A stretch of DNA of 64,000 nucleotides from Bradyrhizobium canariense (lineage in GTDB: Bacteria > Pseudomonadota > Alphaproteobacteria > Rhizobiales > Xanthobacteraceae): NCBI RefSeq assembly GCF_019402665.1, contig NZ_VSST01000048.1, forward strand, positions 19,751 to 83,750, given 5' to 3'. Numbering within the stretch: position 1 is the first letter of the stretch; the number at the start of each line of letters is the position of its first letter. The position numbers and the translations under genes are program-made. The notes under the pieces were generated by a model. That model was given only the letters and a program-made list of their open reading frames with translations. It ran no database searches and was not told where the DNA came from. Shown here one piece after another: positions 35,222-46,926 of this stretch.

Positions 35222-36484
35222 CTACGTCCTCAACGGCATATCCTGCCAAATACCGCGCGTGTCGATGACGTCTAGATGACGACGCTCGGCGAGCGGTATC
35301 ATCCTGAACTCGTCATGGTCGACCAGGAGAAGGGCGATCTCACACACACGTAGCGCCTCATCGATGTTCAAGAAGCCGATTTCGTACTCGGCAAGTTCCG
35401 GCGGTAGCCGCCGCAAATTCGGTTCAACGGCCTTGATACGCTCTCCGTACTTCTTGGCCAGGTGTATCGCGATCTCCATCGCCGGGCTCTCACGCAAATC
35501 GTCAACGTTCGCTTTGAATGTCAGACCGCAGCAGGCCACGTTGGCATAGGGATGATCGTCGATCAGAGCCTCAGCCCGCTCAATAATGCTCCGCGTCTTG
35601 GCATTGTTGACCTCGCGACTCGTTCGCATTACGCGCGCGAGGTCCGGTGCCGAGTCGATAATGAACCACGGATCGACTGCGATGCAGTGCCCACCCACAC
35701 CTGGGCCGGGCCGCAACACGTTCACGCGCGGGTGACGATTGGCAATATCGATCACCTCCCAGACATTGATGTCGAACCTATCGCAAATCAGCGAGAGTTC
35801 ATTGGCAAACGCAATATTCGTGTCACGGAACGCGTTCTCCGTCAGCTTAACCAACTCGGCGGCGCGCGCGGTGGTTGCAACACAGGCGCCACGAACGAAC
35901 ATCTTGTAGAAGCGCTGAGCGCGACGCGCGCAGGCCGGGGTGATCCCGCCGATGCATCGATCGTTATTGATGAGTTCGCTCAAGATCCGCCCAGGCAATA
36001 CGCGCTCAGGGCAGTAGGCGACGTACACCGCTCCTTCTTCGCTGCCGTTGATGCCAATCCTCAGGTCCGGCCTGCAATCACTGATCCGCTTTGCAATACC
36101 TTCAGTTGTTCCGATCGGCGAGGTCGATTCGAGAATGACGAGATTGTCTGGAACCAGCAAATCCAGGATTGTCTCTACCGCAGCGTTCACGTTGGACAAA
36201 TCCGGCCGATTGTCGCTGTCGATAGGCGTGGGGACCGCGATGATGAAGACGTCGGCCGGCTGCGGCTTGCTCGAGACCGTCAACGCCCCGCTCGACACGA
36301 CTTTGGAAACGAGACCATCGAGGTCTGGCTCTGAAATGTGAATGGCTCCGGAGCCCACCGTCCTGACCACATATTCCTTTGTGTCCACGCCAATCACCTG
36401 CAGGCCACGGCTGGCTATCAGCGCGGAGGTCGGTAGCCCAATATAACCAAGTCCGATGACGCAAATTTTCTGAAACTCAGCCAT
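35222..36484 (-). CDS. wecC: UDP-N-acetyl-D-mannosamine dehydrogenase
   Basis: 420 residues, the same length as E. coli WecC. It oxidises UDP-ManNAc twice with NAD to UDP-ManNAcA. Visible motifs: CVIGLGYIGLPTSALIA (dinucleotide binding), NVLRPGPGVGGHCIAVDPWF with catalytic Cys267, AELVKLTENAFRDTNIAFAN with the conserved Lys213 and Asn, and GLTFKANVDDLRESPA in the UDP-binding C-terminal domain. The start overlaps the wecB stop by eight bases (ATGGCTGA), so the two are co-translated. UDP-glucose or UDP-GalNAc dehydrogenase is less likely given the partner wecB gene. Confidence 0.92.
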   Translation of the reverse strand: MAEFQKICVIGLGYIGLPTSALIASRGLQVIGVDTKEYVVRTVGSGAIHISEPDLDGLVSKVVSSGALTVSSKPQPADVFIIAVPTPIDSDNRPDLSNVNAAVETILDLLVPDNLVILESTSPIGTTEGIAKRISDCRPDLRIGINGSEEGAVYVAYCPERVLPGRILSELINNDRCIGGITPACARRAQRFYKMFVRGACVATTARAAELVKLTENAFRDTNIAFANELSLICDRFDINVWEVIDIANRHPRVNVLRPGPGVGGHCIAVDPWFIIDSAPDLARVMRTSREVNNAKTRSIIERAEALIDDHPYANVACCGLTFKANVDDLRESPAMEIAIHLAKKYGERIKAVEPNLRRLPPELAEYEIGFLNIDEALRVCEIALLLVDHDEFRMIPLAERRHLDVIDTRGIWQDMPLRT

Positions 36485-37601
36485 CGAGAAGCACCTTCAC
36501 GATCCGCTCGCTGGCATGCCCATCGCCAAAAGGATTGTGGGAGCGGGCCATGGCGGCATAACTCTCATCGTCGTCAAGCAGGCGGAATGTCTCTTCGACG
36601 ATCCTGTCGTGGTTCGCGCCGACCAGGCGAGCGGTTCCCGCTTCGACCCCTTCCGGACGTTCGGTCGTCTCACGCATCACAAGGACCGGTTTGCCGAACG
36701 TCGGCGCCTCTTCCTGCACGCCGCCCGAGTCAGTCAGCACCAGGTGGGACAGTGACAGGAGACTCACAAAATCGGTGTACTCTTGAGGGGAAATGAGCGC
36801 GACACGCGGATGCTCGCCGAGCCGCATTGAGAACACGTCGTGGACATTCGGGTTCGGGTGAACCGGAAGCACTACGGCAACGTCCTCCCTGCGCAAGATA
36901 GTCTGCAATGCATTCGCGATGTTGAGAACTCCCTCGCCGAAATTTTCTCGGCGATGGCAGGTGACAAGGATGATTCGGCGATTGCCGTGACGTTTCTTGA
37001 TCCCATCCCAGCGGGAGGACAGATGCGGATCGGCGTCAACCATGGCTTTAGCGAAGATCAGCGCATCAATGACAGTGTTTCCGGTAACGTGAATGCGATC
37101 GTTTGAGACGTTCTCGGACCGCAGCGCTCTCGCGGCACGTTCGGTCGGCGCGAAATGTTGATCCGCAATCGAACCAACGATCTTCCGGTTCACCTCCTCA
37201 GGCCAAGGCGCGAAAATATCTCCACTCCGCAGCCCCGCCTCGACGTGGGAGACCGGAATACGGCGGTAGTACGATGCCAGCGCACCCGTCATCGCAGTCG
37301 TGGTGTCGCCCTGGACGACAACTCTAGTGGGCTTCACCCTCTCCAGGACTTCTCCGATCTGCGCCAATAGTCGGCCCGTGAGGTTCTCGAGCGTCTGATC
37401 GACCGTCATGACGTTGAGATCGAAATTTGGGACTACCTTGGCAAGCTTGAGAACCTGGTCGAGCAGCTCACGGTGCTGCGCTGTCGCACAGACCGTGAAG
37501 ACGACGTCCTTGCGGTTTTCGGCCTTGAGCCGATTGATTATCGGAAATAGCTTGATCGCCTCCGGTCTCGTTCCCAACAGGATGAGAAAATGCTTGAGCA
37601 C
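36477..37601 (-). CDS. wecB: UDP-N-acetylglucosamine 2-epimerase (non-hydrolysing)
   Basis: 374 residues, normal family length. It turns UDP-GlcNAc into UDP-ManNAc, the substrate of the next gene product. Motifs: LGTRPEAIKLFPII at the start, VQGDTTTAMTGALASYYRR, SHVEAGLRSGDIFAPWPEEVNRK (typical strand-loop with the active-site Asp/Glu), THVCHRREN-type sequence VTCHRRENFGEG, and LTDSGGVQEEAPTFGKPVLVMR. GTG start with GGAGGG just upstream, inside the last codons of the wecG-like gene. Together with wecC and wecG-like genes it forms one minus-strand operon. Confidence 0.95.
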   Translation of the reverse strand: MLKHFLILLGTRPEAIKLFPIINRLKAENRKDVVFTVCATAQHRELLDQVLKLAKVVPNFDLNVMTVDQTLENLTGRLLAQIGEVLERVKPTRVVVQGDTTTAMTGALASYYRRIPVSHVEAGLRSGDIFAPWPEEVNRKIVGSIADQHFAPTERAARALRSENVSNDRIHVTGNTVIDALIFAKAMVDADPHLSSRWDGIKKRHGNRRIILVTCHRRENFGEGVLNIANALQTILRREDVAVVLPVHPNPNVHDVFSMRLGEHPRVALISPQEYTDFVSLLSLSHLVLTDSGGVQEEAPTFGKPVLVMRETTERPEGVEAGTARLVGANHDRIVEETFRLLDDDESYAAMARSHNPFGDGHASERIVKVLLDG

Positions 37602-37604
37602 GTC

Positions 37605-38399
37605 TCACCCTCCGATCCGTCCCGCCCCGGGCGGGAGCGTACCATATGCCGTGGGATGCCCTCGCAGCGCCTGCTGCACCAGGGCTTGCGCCAAGACGCC
37701 GGCAAACAACGTATTCGTCCTGGCATACCGCCACCACATGCGCCGGGGCTCCTGATAGATGCGGTACACCCACTCCAGACCAAATTGCTGCATTTGAACG
37801 GGAGCTCGCAGGACTGCGCCTGCGAGAACGTCGAACGCGCCACCGACACCCATGATGAAGGGTACCCCGAGTTCGTCGCGATGGGCGGCGAGGAAACGTT
37901 CCTTTCGCGGCGTTGGCATACCGATGAACAGGCAATCGGCCCCGGCGGATTGGATGTCGGAGATGACATCGCACTCCTGCTCGCTGGTAAAGTAACCATG
38001 CTTAAGCCCGGCAAAGACAAGTGAAGGATGCTTGTCTCGCACACGCTGCACCGCCTGTTGCAAGACAGTAGCTGTGGCTCCCAGGAAATAGGGCCGGAAG
38101 CCCTCGCGCGCGCAAACTTCGAGCAGTTCGCTTAGTAAATCCACGCCAGTGACACGCGATGTGACCGGCAGACCAAGCGCTCGCGCCCCCCAAACGATAC
38201 CCATTCCGTCTATGCCGACAATGTCACTGTTAGCGACGTCAGCGGCGAGCATCGGATCAGACCGCATGCTAACGAACTTCGCGACGTTGAGGGCCACATG
38301 CTGTAGGCGCTGACGGCTTCGCATAGCTTGGCGCGCAAGATTGACCGTTTCGGCCATCGTCAAGATATCGATGGGACAGCCCAGGAATGACGCACGCAT
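37605..38399 (-). CDS. WecG/TagA/CpsF-family glycosyltransferase
   Basis: 264 residues. The family transfers ManNAcA or ManNAc from UDP to a lipid-linked GlcNAc. Typical sequence is present: VALNVAKFVSMRSDPMLAAD, IVGIDGMGIVWGARALGLPV, FLGATATVLQQAVQRVRDKHP and LFIGMPTPRKERFLAAHRDEL, then FIMGVGGAFDVLAGAVLRAP and the end LEWVYRIYQEPRRMWWRY. Its place directly before wecB and wecC supports UDP-ManNAcA as donor. GGAGGAACCG precedes the ATG, and this is the first gene of the operon. Its N-terminal MRASFLGCPIDILTMAETV is standard for the family. Confidence 0.93.
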   Translation of the reverse strand: MRASFLGCPIDILTMAETVNLARQAMRSRQRLQHVALNVAKFVSMRSDPMLAADVANSDIVGIDGMGIVWGARALGLPVTSRVTGVDLLSELLEVCAREGFRPYFLGATATVLQQAVQRVRDKHPSLVFAGLKHGYFTSEQECDVISDIQSAGADCLFIGMPTPRKERFLAAHRDELGVPFIMGVGGAFDVLAGAVLRAPVQMQQFGLEWVYRIYQEPRRMWWRYARTNTLFAGVLAQALVQQALRGHPTAYGTLPPGAGRIGG

Positions 38400-38610
38400 C
38401 GGTTCCTCCAGCCCTTAAAACTCATCTCGGGCGACGCGGTACGCCCCTCGGTTGAAAATGAATTAATAATAAATATAATACTGACGGCATATTTAATTGC
38501 AAGTTATATCTGGATCATTATTGAAGCTTTAAATACAAACCGCTACGGATCCCAGCCTCACATTATCGAACATCGCGATCGGCGCGCGCATTAAATGGAG
38601 ATTAAACGTC
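38400..38610. promoter_or_regulatory. AT-rich divergent promoter region
   Basis: Bases about 38455-38545 are among the most AT-rich of the window (AATTAATAATAAATATAATA, CATATTTAATTGCAAGTTAT). They lie between the leftward ManNAcA operon and the rightward GT2 gene, and should hold both promoters. Confidence 0.5.
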
Positions 38611-39498
38611 ATGATTTCAGTGATTATTCCGCATCTAAATCAGCTCAGCGCCCTTGACGTCTGTCTGGCCAGTCTCGAGGCGCAGCGTCTCCCCCGCGAG
38701 GCGTTCGAGATCATTGTCGTTGACAACGGTTCAACTACCTTGCCGACAGATATCGTCGCCCGCCATCCCGGCGTACGGCTCTTGCATGAGGTGCAGCCCG
38801 GCCCTGGTCCGGCTCGTAACACTGGTGTAGCCGGCGGAAACGGCGAGGTGCTGGCATTCATCGACGCCGATTGCAGGGCGCATCCGGACTGGCTAAGCAG
38901 CATATGGCGCTCATTGCATTCATCGCCAGCCGGCACGGTCCTCGGGGGAGACGTCCGTATTTGGCAAGGCGCCAATTCCCACCTCGATGCAATCGCGGCT
39001 TATGAGAGCGTCTTCGCCTATCGATTCAAACTCTACATCGAGCGCCATGGCTATTCCGGCACCGGCAATATGGCAATGCTCCGCCGCGATTTCGAATTTG
39101 TAGGTCCCTTCGCAGGGATCGAAGTTGCGGAGGATATGGAGTGGGGACAGCGCGCACGACGTTGCGGGCTTCGATTTCGGTACACGCCTGAGATGATCGT
39201 ATTCCACCCGGCGCGGAGTTCTCTACAGGAGCTTTACGTCAAGTGGGACCGGCAAATCATGCATTACCGCAACATGGCTGAGGGTACCCCTGGCTGGAGA
39301 TTGCGCTGGATTGCGCAAGCTTTTGTGGTGCTGGCCTCTCCCGCACCGAGCATCGTAACGGCTCTTACGAGCGACCGGCTCCAGGGCACTGGGTCTCGCA
39401 TCAAAGCTATCGCAGTCATGTGTGCGGTACGACTACATCGGGCGGTGACCATGCTGTCGTTGCTACGCAAACGGCAGGCCGCCGCATGGAACCGCTAG
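38611..39498 (+). CDS. Glycosyltransferase family 2
   Basis: 295 residues with a complete GT2 core: ISVIIPHLNQLSALDVCLAS at the start, IIVVDNGSTT, the nucleotide contact GPGPARNTGVAGGNGEVLAF with IDADCRAHPDWL (D-x-D), the acceptor region GTGNMAMLRRDFEFVGPF, and EVAEDMEWGQRARRCG with the catalytic ED. A C-terminal membrane-associated segment follows. It would add one sugar to the repeat unit. It is a single plus-strand gene, convergent with the next one by a gap of 26 bases. Confidence 0.93.
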   Translation: MISVIIPHLNQLSALDVCLASLEAQRLPREAFEIIVVDNGSTTLPTDIVARHPGVRLLHEVQPGPGPARNTGVAGGNGEVLAFIDADCRAHPDWLSSIWRSLHSSPAGTVLGGDVRIWQGANSHLDAIAAYESVFAYRFKLYIERHGYSGTGNMAMLRRDFEFVGPFAGIEVAEDMEWGQRARRCGLRFRYTPEMIVFHPARSSLQELYVKWDRQIMHYRNMAEGTPGWRLRWIAQAFVVLASPAPSIVTALTSDRLQGTGSRIKAIAVMCAVRLHRAVTMLSLLRKRQAAAWNR

Positions 39499-39524
39499 AC
39501 GGAACAGACATCGCAATCGCGGCA

Positions 39525-40747
39525 TCAGGTCTGCGTTCGCGCTCTGCCAAAAGCCGGGCTGCAGGCCAGCTCCGGCACGTCGCAGCGCTGGCCAAACGAC
39601 CACAACATCCAACCCAATTCGTAGCTGCGGCATTCTAGCCGAAGCCCCACACCAGAACTCTCGACCAGCCGCGACTCCCGTCGGCCGCAGGCATTCCCGA
39701 TCGCACGCATCATCCTGGGCGCTCTCGTTGTCAGTTCGTGCTTCCGAACCTGCGATCGGATCGTTAATCCGAGATCGGGTACCAGCATCGAGCAGCGAAG
39801 CTGGTTCTCGCCGAATATCCAATTAAATCCATTGATTAAGGCATTCCGCGCGCCTGGAACGTGATAGCGCTCTGCCCATTCTAGCAGCGCAGGGGCCATG
39901 CCATATTGATGGACAGAGTAGACTTCATAGAAGTCAAGCACGCGGCCTGTGAGGGCATCGAAAAACCAGGGCCACTCGCCTTGGGGCCCCTGAAGCGCAA
40001 TCAGCTTGCGTGCGCAGGAGCCTGCCATCGCAAGGGCGGCTGAATCCCCCGCGAACTCGCCGTAATGATAGCAAGCGATGGACAGATAGATCTGGGTCGC
40101 GAACGAGGCGAAACGCCGCCGCAAGCCGAGCGGCGCGTCGAAGAACAGGTCTGATCCGCTATGAAACCGCTGCCTGAGAAAACGATAGAGTGGATCGGCG
40201 AAGCAAGCCCATTCCTGGCGGCTGGCCCTGGCTTGAGCCACCACGCCCGTCAATAGCATGCCCAAGTCCTGCGCATGGAATGTTTTCCACCTCGCTTGAT
40301 CGGCTAGAAGCGCCCTGACTTCGCGCCTCACCTGCTCGGGTACTTCGAAGCCAAGTTCTGCCGCAGCCCAAAGTGCCATGCCCAGCGCATATTTTCGCAC
40401 CGGAAGGACGGTCAGCTGGACGGCGTTTCGGTAGAATACTTCCGACAGGCTGATGCTGCTCGGAACCACCTTGATCCTCGACATTCCGAGCAGAACGTTG
40501 AGCGTGTAGAACACATCGCTGTAGGGCAACGACTCGTTCGGCGAGGCACGCCCGTCCAGATGGTAGATGTGGGACCAGCGGCCGTGCTCAGGCAGCCAAC
40601 ACTGTTCCAGTCCTTTGAGCGCATAGCGGACTAACACAGAATTCTGCGACACGTCGCCCATCAAAGTTACACCAACAATCGGACCAATATTCGTCAGGGT
40701 ACGGTGGGTTGAACTTACTTCAATATTTTGGACGACTTCATCCGACC

Positions 40748-40751
<4 letters not shown>
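39525..40751 (-). CDS. Protein with predicted alpha/alpha-toroid fold, unknown function
   Basis: 408 residues. No family name comes to mind. The sequence shows repeated helix pairs with aromatic and Gly-rich turns (GRWSHIYHLDGRASPNESLP, AAELGFEVPEQVRREVRALL, GPQGEWPWFFDALTGRVLDF, YEVYSVHQYGMAPALLEWAE), as in six-hairpin glycosidases, polysaccharide lyases and squalene-cyclase-like toroids. The block WPWFFDALTGRVLDFYEVYS, with several acids and aromatics, would make a plausible sugar cleft. No signal peptide is seen, so it may act in the cytoplasm. GTG start overlaps the rmlA stop by four bases, placing it last in the rml operon. Role: unassigned sugar-related protein. Confidence 0.65.
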
Positions 40752-42563
<1,812 letters not shown>

Positions 42564-42572
42564 TGTGCCACC

Positions 42573-43643
42573 TCAGTGTTGCGTGGCTAGAAGGCCGAGA
42601 CGTGCCCCGTCGTAGACACCGTTGCGAGCCCACGCCAACCACGAGGCGCCCCTGGCGAAATACCAATCCACGGTGTCGGCGAGACCTTGCTCGAAGCTTC
42701 GGGTCGGTTGCCATCCCAGCTCGCGGTGGGCTTTTGACGCATCGATCGCGTAACGTGCGTCGTGCCCCGGGCGATCCGGCACGAACGCAATCAACGATCG
42801 CCTCCTTGCCGAGCCTGGACATAACCGATCAAGCACGTCGCAAATCTGGTTGACGACCTCCAGATTGGATCGTTCGCTATCGCCGCCGAAATTGTACTTC
42901 TCTCCCGGCCTGCCTTCGAACAGCAGCTTTATCAGACCTGCTGCGTGGTCCTCGACATAAAGCCAGTCACGCACGTTGCTGCCGTCGCCATAAACAGGCA
43001 ATGGCTTGTACTCCATCGCGTTCAGAATCGTCAGCGGAATGAGCTTTTCCGGAAATTGGAACGGTCCATAATTGTTCGAGCAATTCGACACGATGACCGG
43101 CAAGCCATAGGTCTTGTACCAGGCGAGCGCTAGGTGATCCGAGGCCGCTTTGCTCGCCGAATAGGGCGAACTCGGTCGATAAGCCGTATCTTCCCGGAAG
43201 CGGCCGAACGAGTCCAACGAGTCCAACGAGCCGTAGACCTCGTCCGTCGACACGTGAATGAACCTGAACTGTTTCCGCCTCGGGTGCGGCAACCCGTCAT
43301 AGTATCGCCTGGCTGCCTCTAAGAGAGTATACGTGCCGACTATGTTGGTACCGATGAACGTTGCCGAGCCTGTAATCGACCGGTCCACATGGCTCTCCGC
43401 GGCCAGGTGAATGACCGCGCTTGGCTCCCATCTGGCAAATAGACTATTTACAGCCTCCTGATCGCAGATGTCGTGCTGCTCAAACCGATAGCAACTAGTA
43501 CCGTCGATCGATGCCAGCGACGCCAAGTTGGCGGCATATGTCAGTTTATCGATATTGACGACCGTGGCCCCTGCCTCCGACACCAGCTGTCGGCAGACCG
43601 CAGAACCGATAAATCCCGCTCCACCCGTCACTAGGACACGCAT
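42573..43643 (-). CDS. rmlB: dTDP-glucose 4,6-dehydratase
   Basis: 356 residues starting MRVLVTGGAGFIGSAVCRQL. It removes water from dTDP-glucose via NAD to give dTDP-4-keto-6-deoxyglucose. Motifs: HLAAESHVDRSITGSATFIG, FIHVSTDEVYGSL with the active-site Thr-Asp-Glu, SPYSASKAASDHLALAWYKT (Tyr-x3-Lys), NCSNNYGPFQFPEKLIPLTI and PVYGDGSNVRDWLYVEDHAA. AATAGAGGA precedes the ATG; open frame further upstream overlaps rmlC and is not family-like. Second gene of the rmlCBDA run. Confidence 0.96.
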   Translation of the reverse strand: MRVLVTGGAGFIGSAVCRQLVSEAGATVVNIDKLTYAANLASLASIDGTSCYRFEQHDICDQEAVNSLFARWEPSAVIHLAAESHVDRSITGSATFIGTNIVGTYTLLEAARRYYDGLPHPRRKQFRFIHVSTDEVYGSLDSLDSFGRFREDTAYRPSSPYSASKAASDHLALAWYKTYGLPVIVSNCSNNYGPFQFPEKLIPLTILNAMEYKPLPVYGDGSNVRDWLYVEDHAAGLIKLLFEGRPGEKYNFGGDSERSNLEVVNQICDVLDRLCPGSARRRSLIAFVPDRPGHDARYAIDASKAHRELGWQPTRSFEQGLADTVDWYFARGASWLAWARNGVYDGARLGLLATQH

Positions 43644-43653
43644 CCGACGTCCT

Positions 43654-44211
43654 CTATTCAAACATTGAAGCGAGCTGGCGGAAGGCCGGAAGCGTTCGGT
43701 CCTTCGGTGAAAGCTGGGCCTCCGGAGCCTTGACCGGCCACTCGATCGCCAGTTCGGGATCGGCCCAATAAATCCCACCATCGTGGGCGGGAGAGTAAAT
43801 CTCATCAACCTTGTAAAAGACCGCGGTCTGGGGCTGGAGCGTGCAGAAGCCATGCGCGAACCCTTTTGGGACGAACAACTGCTCTTCGCTCTCGCCGTCT
43901 AACTTGACCGAGACGTGCCTACCGAATGTCGGTGACAAGCGCCGAAGATCTACCACCACATCGAGGATCGCCCCTCTTAACACCCGGACCAGCTTGGCCT
44001 GGGCGAATGGAGGGTGCTGGAAGTGCAAACCGCGAACAGTCCCGACCCGCTCCGAGCACGACTGGTTGTCCTGAACAAAATCGTGGGGAATTCCCTTTTC
44101 GGCAAATGCAGAGCGACGAAATGTCTCGCAAAAATAGCCGCGGGCGTCGGAATGACGTTTCGTTCGTATCATTTTGACATCAGGGATGGCTAAGCTTCGC
44201 ACTTCAAGCAT
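43654..44211 (-). CDS. rmlC: dTDP-4-dehydrorhamnose 3,5-epimerase
   Basis: 185 residues, typical length. Cupin-fold epimerase that inverts C3 and C5 of dTDP-4-keto-6-deoxyglucose. Motifs: DARGYFCETFRRSAFAEKGI, FVQDNQSCSERVGTVRGLHF with the catalytic His of RGLHFQHPPFAQAKLVRVL, and FVPKGFAHGFCTLQPQTAVF. It is the first gene of the rml operon; a divergent, AT-rich region separates it from the wzc-like gene. The rml enzymes provide dTDP-L-rhamnose for transferases such as that at 24.5 kb. Confidence 0.96.
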   Translation of the reverse strand: MLEVRSLAIPDVKMIRTKRHSDARGYFCETFRRSAFAEKGIPHDFVQDNQSCSERVGTVRGLHFQHPPFAQAKLVRVLRGAILDVVVDLRRLSPTFGRHVSVKLDGESEEQLFVPKGFAHGFCTLQPQTAVFYKVDEIYSPAHDGGIYWADPELAIEWPVKAPEAQLSPKDRTLPAFRQLASMFE

Positions 44212-44538
44212 TTAAGGGACCTCTGATAGGCCGGCAAAACAATTGGTCTTTCCGTCAACTCGTCGAATTTCCGAGCACCTCTGCGGGGAGATTGCTATTT
44301 CTGACGTGAACCGAGGAACTGCAACCTCATTGAAATTTAGAAATAACTCCGAACGCACGAAATCCTTGACTTTTCTTAGAACTAGCGTGCCTCATCACCG
44401 CGTCGACAATTAATATCCGATTATAATTCAATTTGGCAACCGATTTATAATCGTATATATAACATTTAATTTCACGTCTATCTGACACGGCCTTTCGGCC
44501 CGAGATTCGACTGCCAGTCCACCCTGACAGGGAACCCG
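44212..44538. promoter_or_regulatory. AT-rich divergent promoter region, rml operon and wzc-like gene
   Basis: Bases about 44405-44475 contain TTAATATCCGATTATAATTC, GATTTATAATCGTATATATA and ACATTTAATTTC. ATTATAAT and TTTATAATCG resemble each other. No gene is present in these 327 bases. Both promoters must lie here. Confidence 0.5.
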
Positions 44539-46866
44539 ATGCTACAAAGCAATCTTGTACAGACCGACAGAACAGGTCTTCCGTTCGAGACGCGGTCGCA
44601 GCCCGATCAAACAGAGGGCGGTATCGGCGATCTCATCAAATTCGGATTCGCGTTTCTACGGCGCCAGTACATGATGATCATCGTCATCACTGGGCTCGCT
44701 ATCGCGACTAGTATGCTCTACCTGCGATTGACGCCGCCAACTTACAGCGCGCAGGTTCAGGTTTTGCTCAGCAATCCTCGGGCACAGTTTGTCCAGCAAC
44801 AGTCAATTCTAGCGGAGCCGGCTTTCGACCTCAACCAAATCGAGACGCAGCTTCAGCTTCTGAAATCGAGGGCCACGGCCGCTGTTGTCCTCGAACGGTT
44901 GAAGTTGGCCGACGATCCGGAGTTTAGCGGATCCGCGCCCTCTTCTTCCTTGTGGCAACGACTTCTGGCGCGGGTTTCGCCTCCGCCCAAGGATCGCCCA
45001 TCCGATCCAGAGCGCCAGCCCTCGGAAGCGACCATCGACACATTTCTCGTCCGGCTCACAGCGATCCGTGTCGGCTACAGCAACGTTATTGAGATCAGTT
45101 TCAATTCGAGTAGCGCCGATCGAGCAGCGGAGATCGTCAATGCAGTTGCCGACGCCTACATTGCGGCCCAGTTGGATACGAAATTCGAGGCCAATCGCAA
45201 GGCTACGGCCTGGCTGCAGGAGCGGCTGCGCGATCTTGGAGAGCAAGCGCTGACTGCCCAACGCGCCGTCGACGCCTACAAGACCCAACACAACATCATT
45301 TCGTCCGACGGAAAGCCCATTGGCGAGCAGCAGATCACGGATCTCAGTGCCCGCCTGGCTGTTGCCCGCGCGCAGACCTCAGAGGCGACTGCCAAGTTGA
45401 GTCGCTATGAGAGCCTTCTTAGCTTCGATCCAGCGAAACCGTCGCCGGTTGGCAATCTGGACGCCATTGGTGCCGATGCAACGAACAGTCAGATCATCAC
45501 CGTTCTGCGCCAGCAGTATCTTGAGCTCGCGAGGCGAGAAGCCGAGTTGTCAGCGCGGGTCGGTCATGATCACTTGGCAGTCGTAAATATCAGGAATCGG
45601 ATGCGCGAATATCGCAACTCTATCCTTGAAGAGGTCAAGAGGCTTGCCGAGATCAGTCGAAGTGAATTCGAGTTTGCCAAACAGCGGCAGCAAGAAATTG
45701 AGAAGCAACTCGCGAAGGCAGTGTCTCAGTCGCAATCGACGAACTCAGCTGAACTGACGATCAAGGATTTGGAAGGTCGGGCAAAGACTTTGCGGAGCCT
45801 CTATGAGAGCTTCCTGCAGCGGTACATGGGCTCTGCGCAGCAGGAGACGTTCCCGATTTCGGAGACGCGGGTGATCTTTCCCGCCTCACCGCCGCAGAGC
45901 AAGAGCAAACCGAACACAAACTTGGTGCTGGGCCTCGGAATTGTCGGGGGCCTTGCGCTTGGCATAGCCCTTGCTTTTCTGAGAGACGTGATGGACCGGG
46001 TCTTTCGTACCTCGTCACAGGTTGAGACCACATTGGAATTGCCCTGCCTGTCTCTCGTCCCTTTGCTGCCGGCCTCCAAAACGCCGAAATCCGCAGCTCG
46101 AGGTGCGTCAGCAGATGAAGACTTGCGGCAACGAACAATTTCGAACGTTCCGGCAATTCATCGCACCGTTGTCGGGATGCCCCTGTCTCGATATACCGAG
46201 GCTATCCGTTCGATCAAGCTTGCTATCGACCACAGTCCAGCTAAGGGCCCCAACCAAGTCATCGGCATCACGTCAGCCCTGCCGGACGAAGGTAAAACCA
46301 CGATTGCAGCCTCCGTCGCGCAACTCATCGGACAGAGTGGCAAACGGGCTATCATGGTCGATTGCGATTTGAGAAATCCCTCGCTCTCTGCCAGAGTTGC
46401 TCCAAAAGCTGCCGCCGGTATCGTCGAAATCGCGAATGGCAGCCGCTCGCTTGAGGAAACAATCTGGCGAGATCCAGAGACCAACCTGGCATTCTTGCCG
46501 GCCGTGCGTTGCGGAACTCTGTATCACACCAGCGAGATCCTATCCGCCGATACCATGTGCAAGCTATTCGAACGTTTGCGACAAACTTACGATTACGTCA
46601 TTGTGGATCTCCCGCCTCTGACACCTTTGGTCGATGTGAGAGTCACCACGCCATTCATCGACTGCTACGTCTTGGTCATAGAATGGGGCCGGACGAAGAT
46701 CGATGTCGTTCAACACGCGCTGCACACAGCGCCAACTATCTCGGATTCACTGCTCGGCGCAGTCCTTAATAAGACTGACATCAGGGCAATGGCCCGATAC
46801 GATGCTTACCGAAGCGACTACTACAGCAACAGCCACTATACCCGCTATGGTTTTTCCGACTCTTGA
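44539..46866 (+). CDS. Wzc-like co-polymerase and bacterial tyrosine kinase
   Basis: 775 residues. An N-terminal Wzz domain has membrane segment 1 (YMMIIVITGLAIATSMLYL), a long periplasmic coiled-coil with the GNVR-type region, and membrane segment 2 (NLVLGLGIVGGLALGIALAF). The C-terminal BY-kinase domain has Walker A GITSALPDEGKTTIAASVAQ, Walker A' VDCDLRNPS and Walker B DYVIVDLPPLTP. The last residues are Tyr-rich (YDAYRSDYYSNSHYTRYGFS), the usual autophosphorylation cluster. Such proteins set chain length and couple polymerisation to export; the partner phosphatase (Wzb) and outer-membrane Wza are not in the window. It starts a three-gene plus-strand run. Confidence 0.93.
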   Translation: MLQSNLVQTDRTGLPFETRSQPDQTEGGIGDLIKFGFAFLRRQYMMIIVITGLAIATSMLYLRLTPPTYSAQVQVLLSNPRAQFVQQQSILAEPAFDLNQIETQLQLLKSRATAAVVLERLKLADDPEFSGSAPSSSLWQRLLARVSPPPKDRPSDPERQPSEATIDTFLVRLTAIRVGYSNVIEISFNSSSADRAAEIVNAVADAYIAAQLDTKFEANRKATAWLQERLRDLGEQALTAQRAVDAYKTQHNIISSDGKPIGEQQITDLSARLAVARAQTSEATAKLSRYESLLSFDPAKPSPVGNLDAIGADATNSQIITVLRQQYLELARREAELSARVGHDHLAVVNIRNRMREYRNSILEEVKRLAEISRSEFEFAKQRQQEIEKQLAKAVSQSQSTNSAELTIKDLEGRAKTLRSLYESFLQRYMGSAQQETFPISETRVIFPASPPQSKSKPNTNLVLGLGIVGGLALGIALAFLRDVMDRVFRTSSQVETTLELPCLSLVPLLPASKTPKSAARGASADEDLRQRTISNVPAIHRTVVGMPLSRYTEAIRSIKLAIDHSPAKGPNQVIGITSALPDEGKTTIAASVAQLIGQSGKRAIMVDCDLRNPSLSARVAPKAAAGIVEIANGSRSLEETIWRDPETNLAFLPAVRCGTLYHTSEILSADTMCKLFERLRQTYDYVIVDLPPLTPLVDVRVTTPFIDCYVLVIEWGRTKIDVVQHALHTAPTISDSLLGAVLNKTDIRAMARYDAYRSDYYSNSHYTRYGFSDS

Positions 46867-46926
46867 GACCGGCCTTTCTTTCGACGCTTCATCCAGAGCC
46901 GACTGCCGGAGCTTGCGACCCACCAC

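Noticed and set aside
42573..43853. Start of rmlB at 43853
   Set aside because: The extra residues overlap rmlC and are not family-like; the Rossmann motif starts directly at the ATG of 43643.
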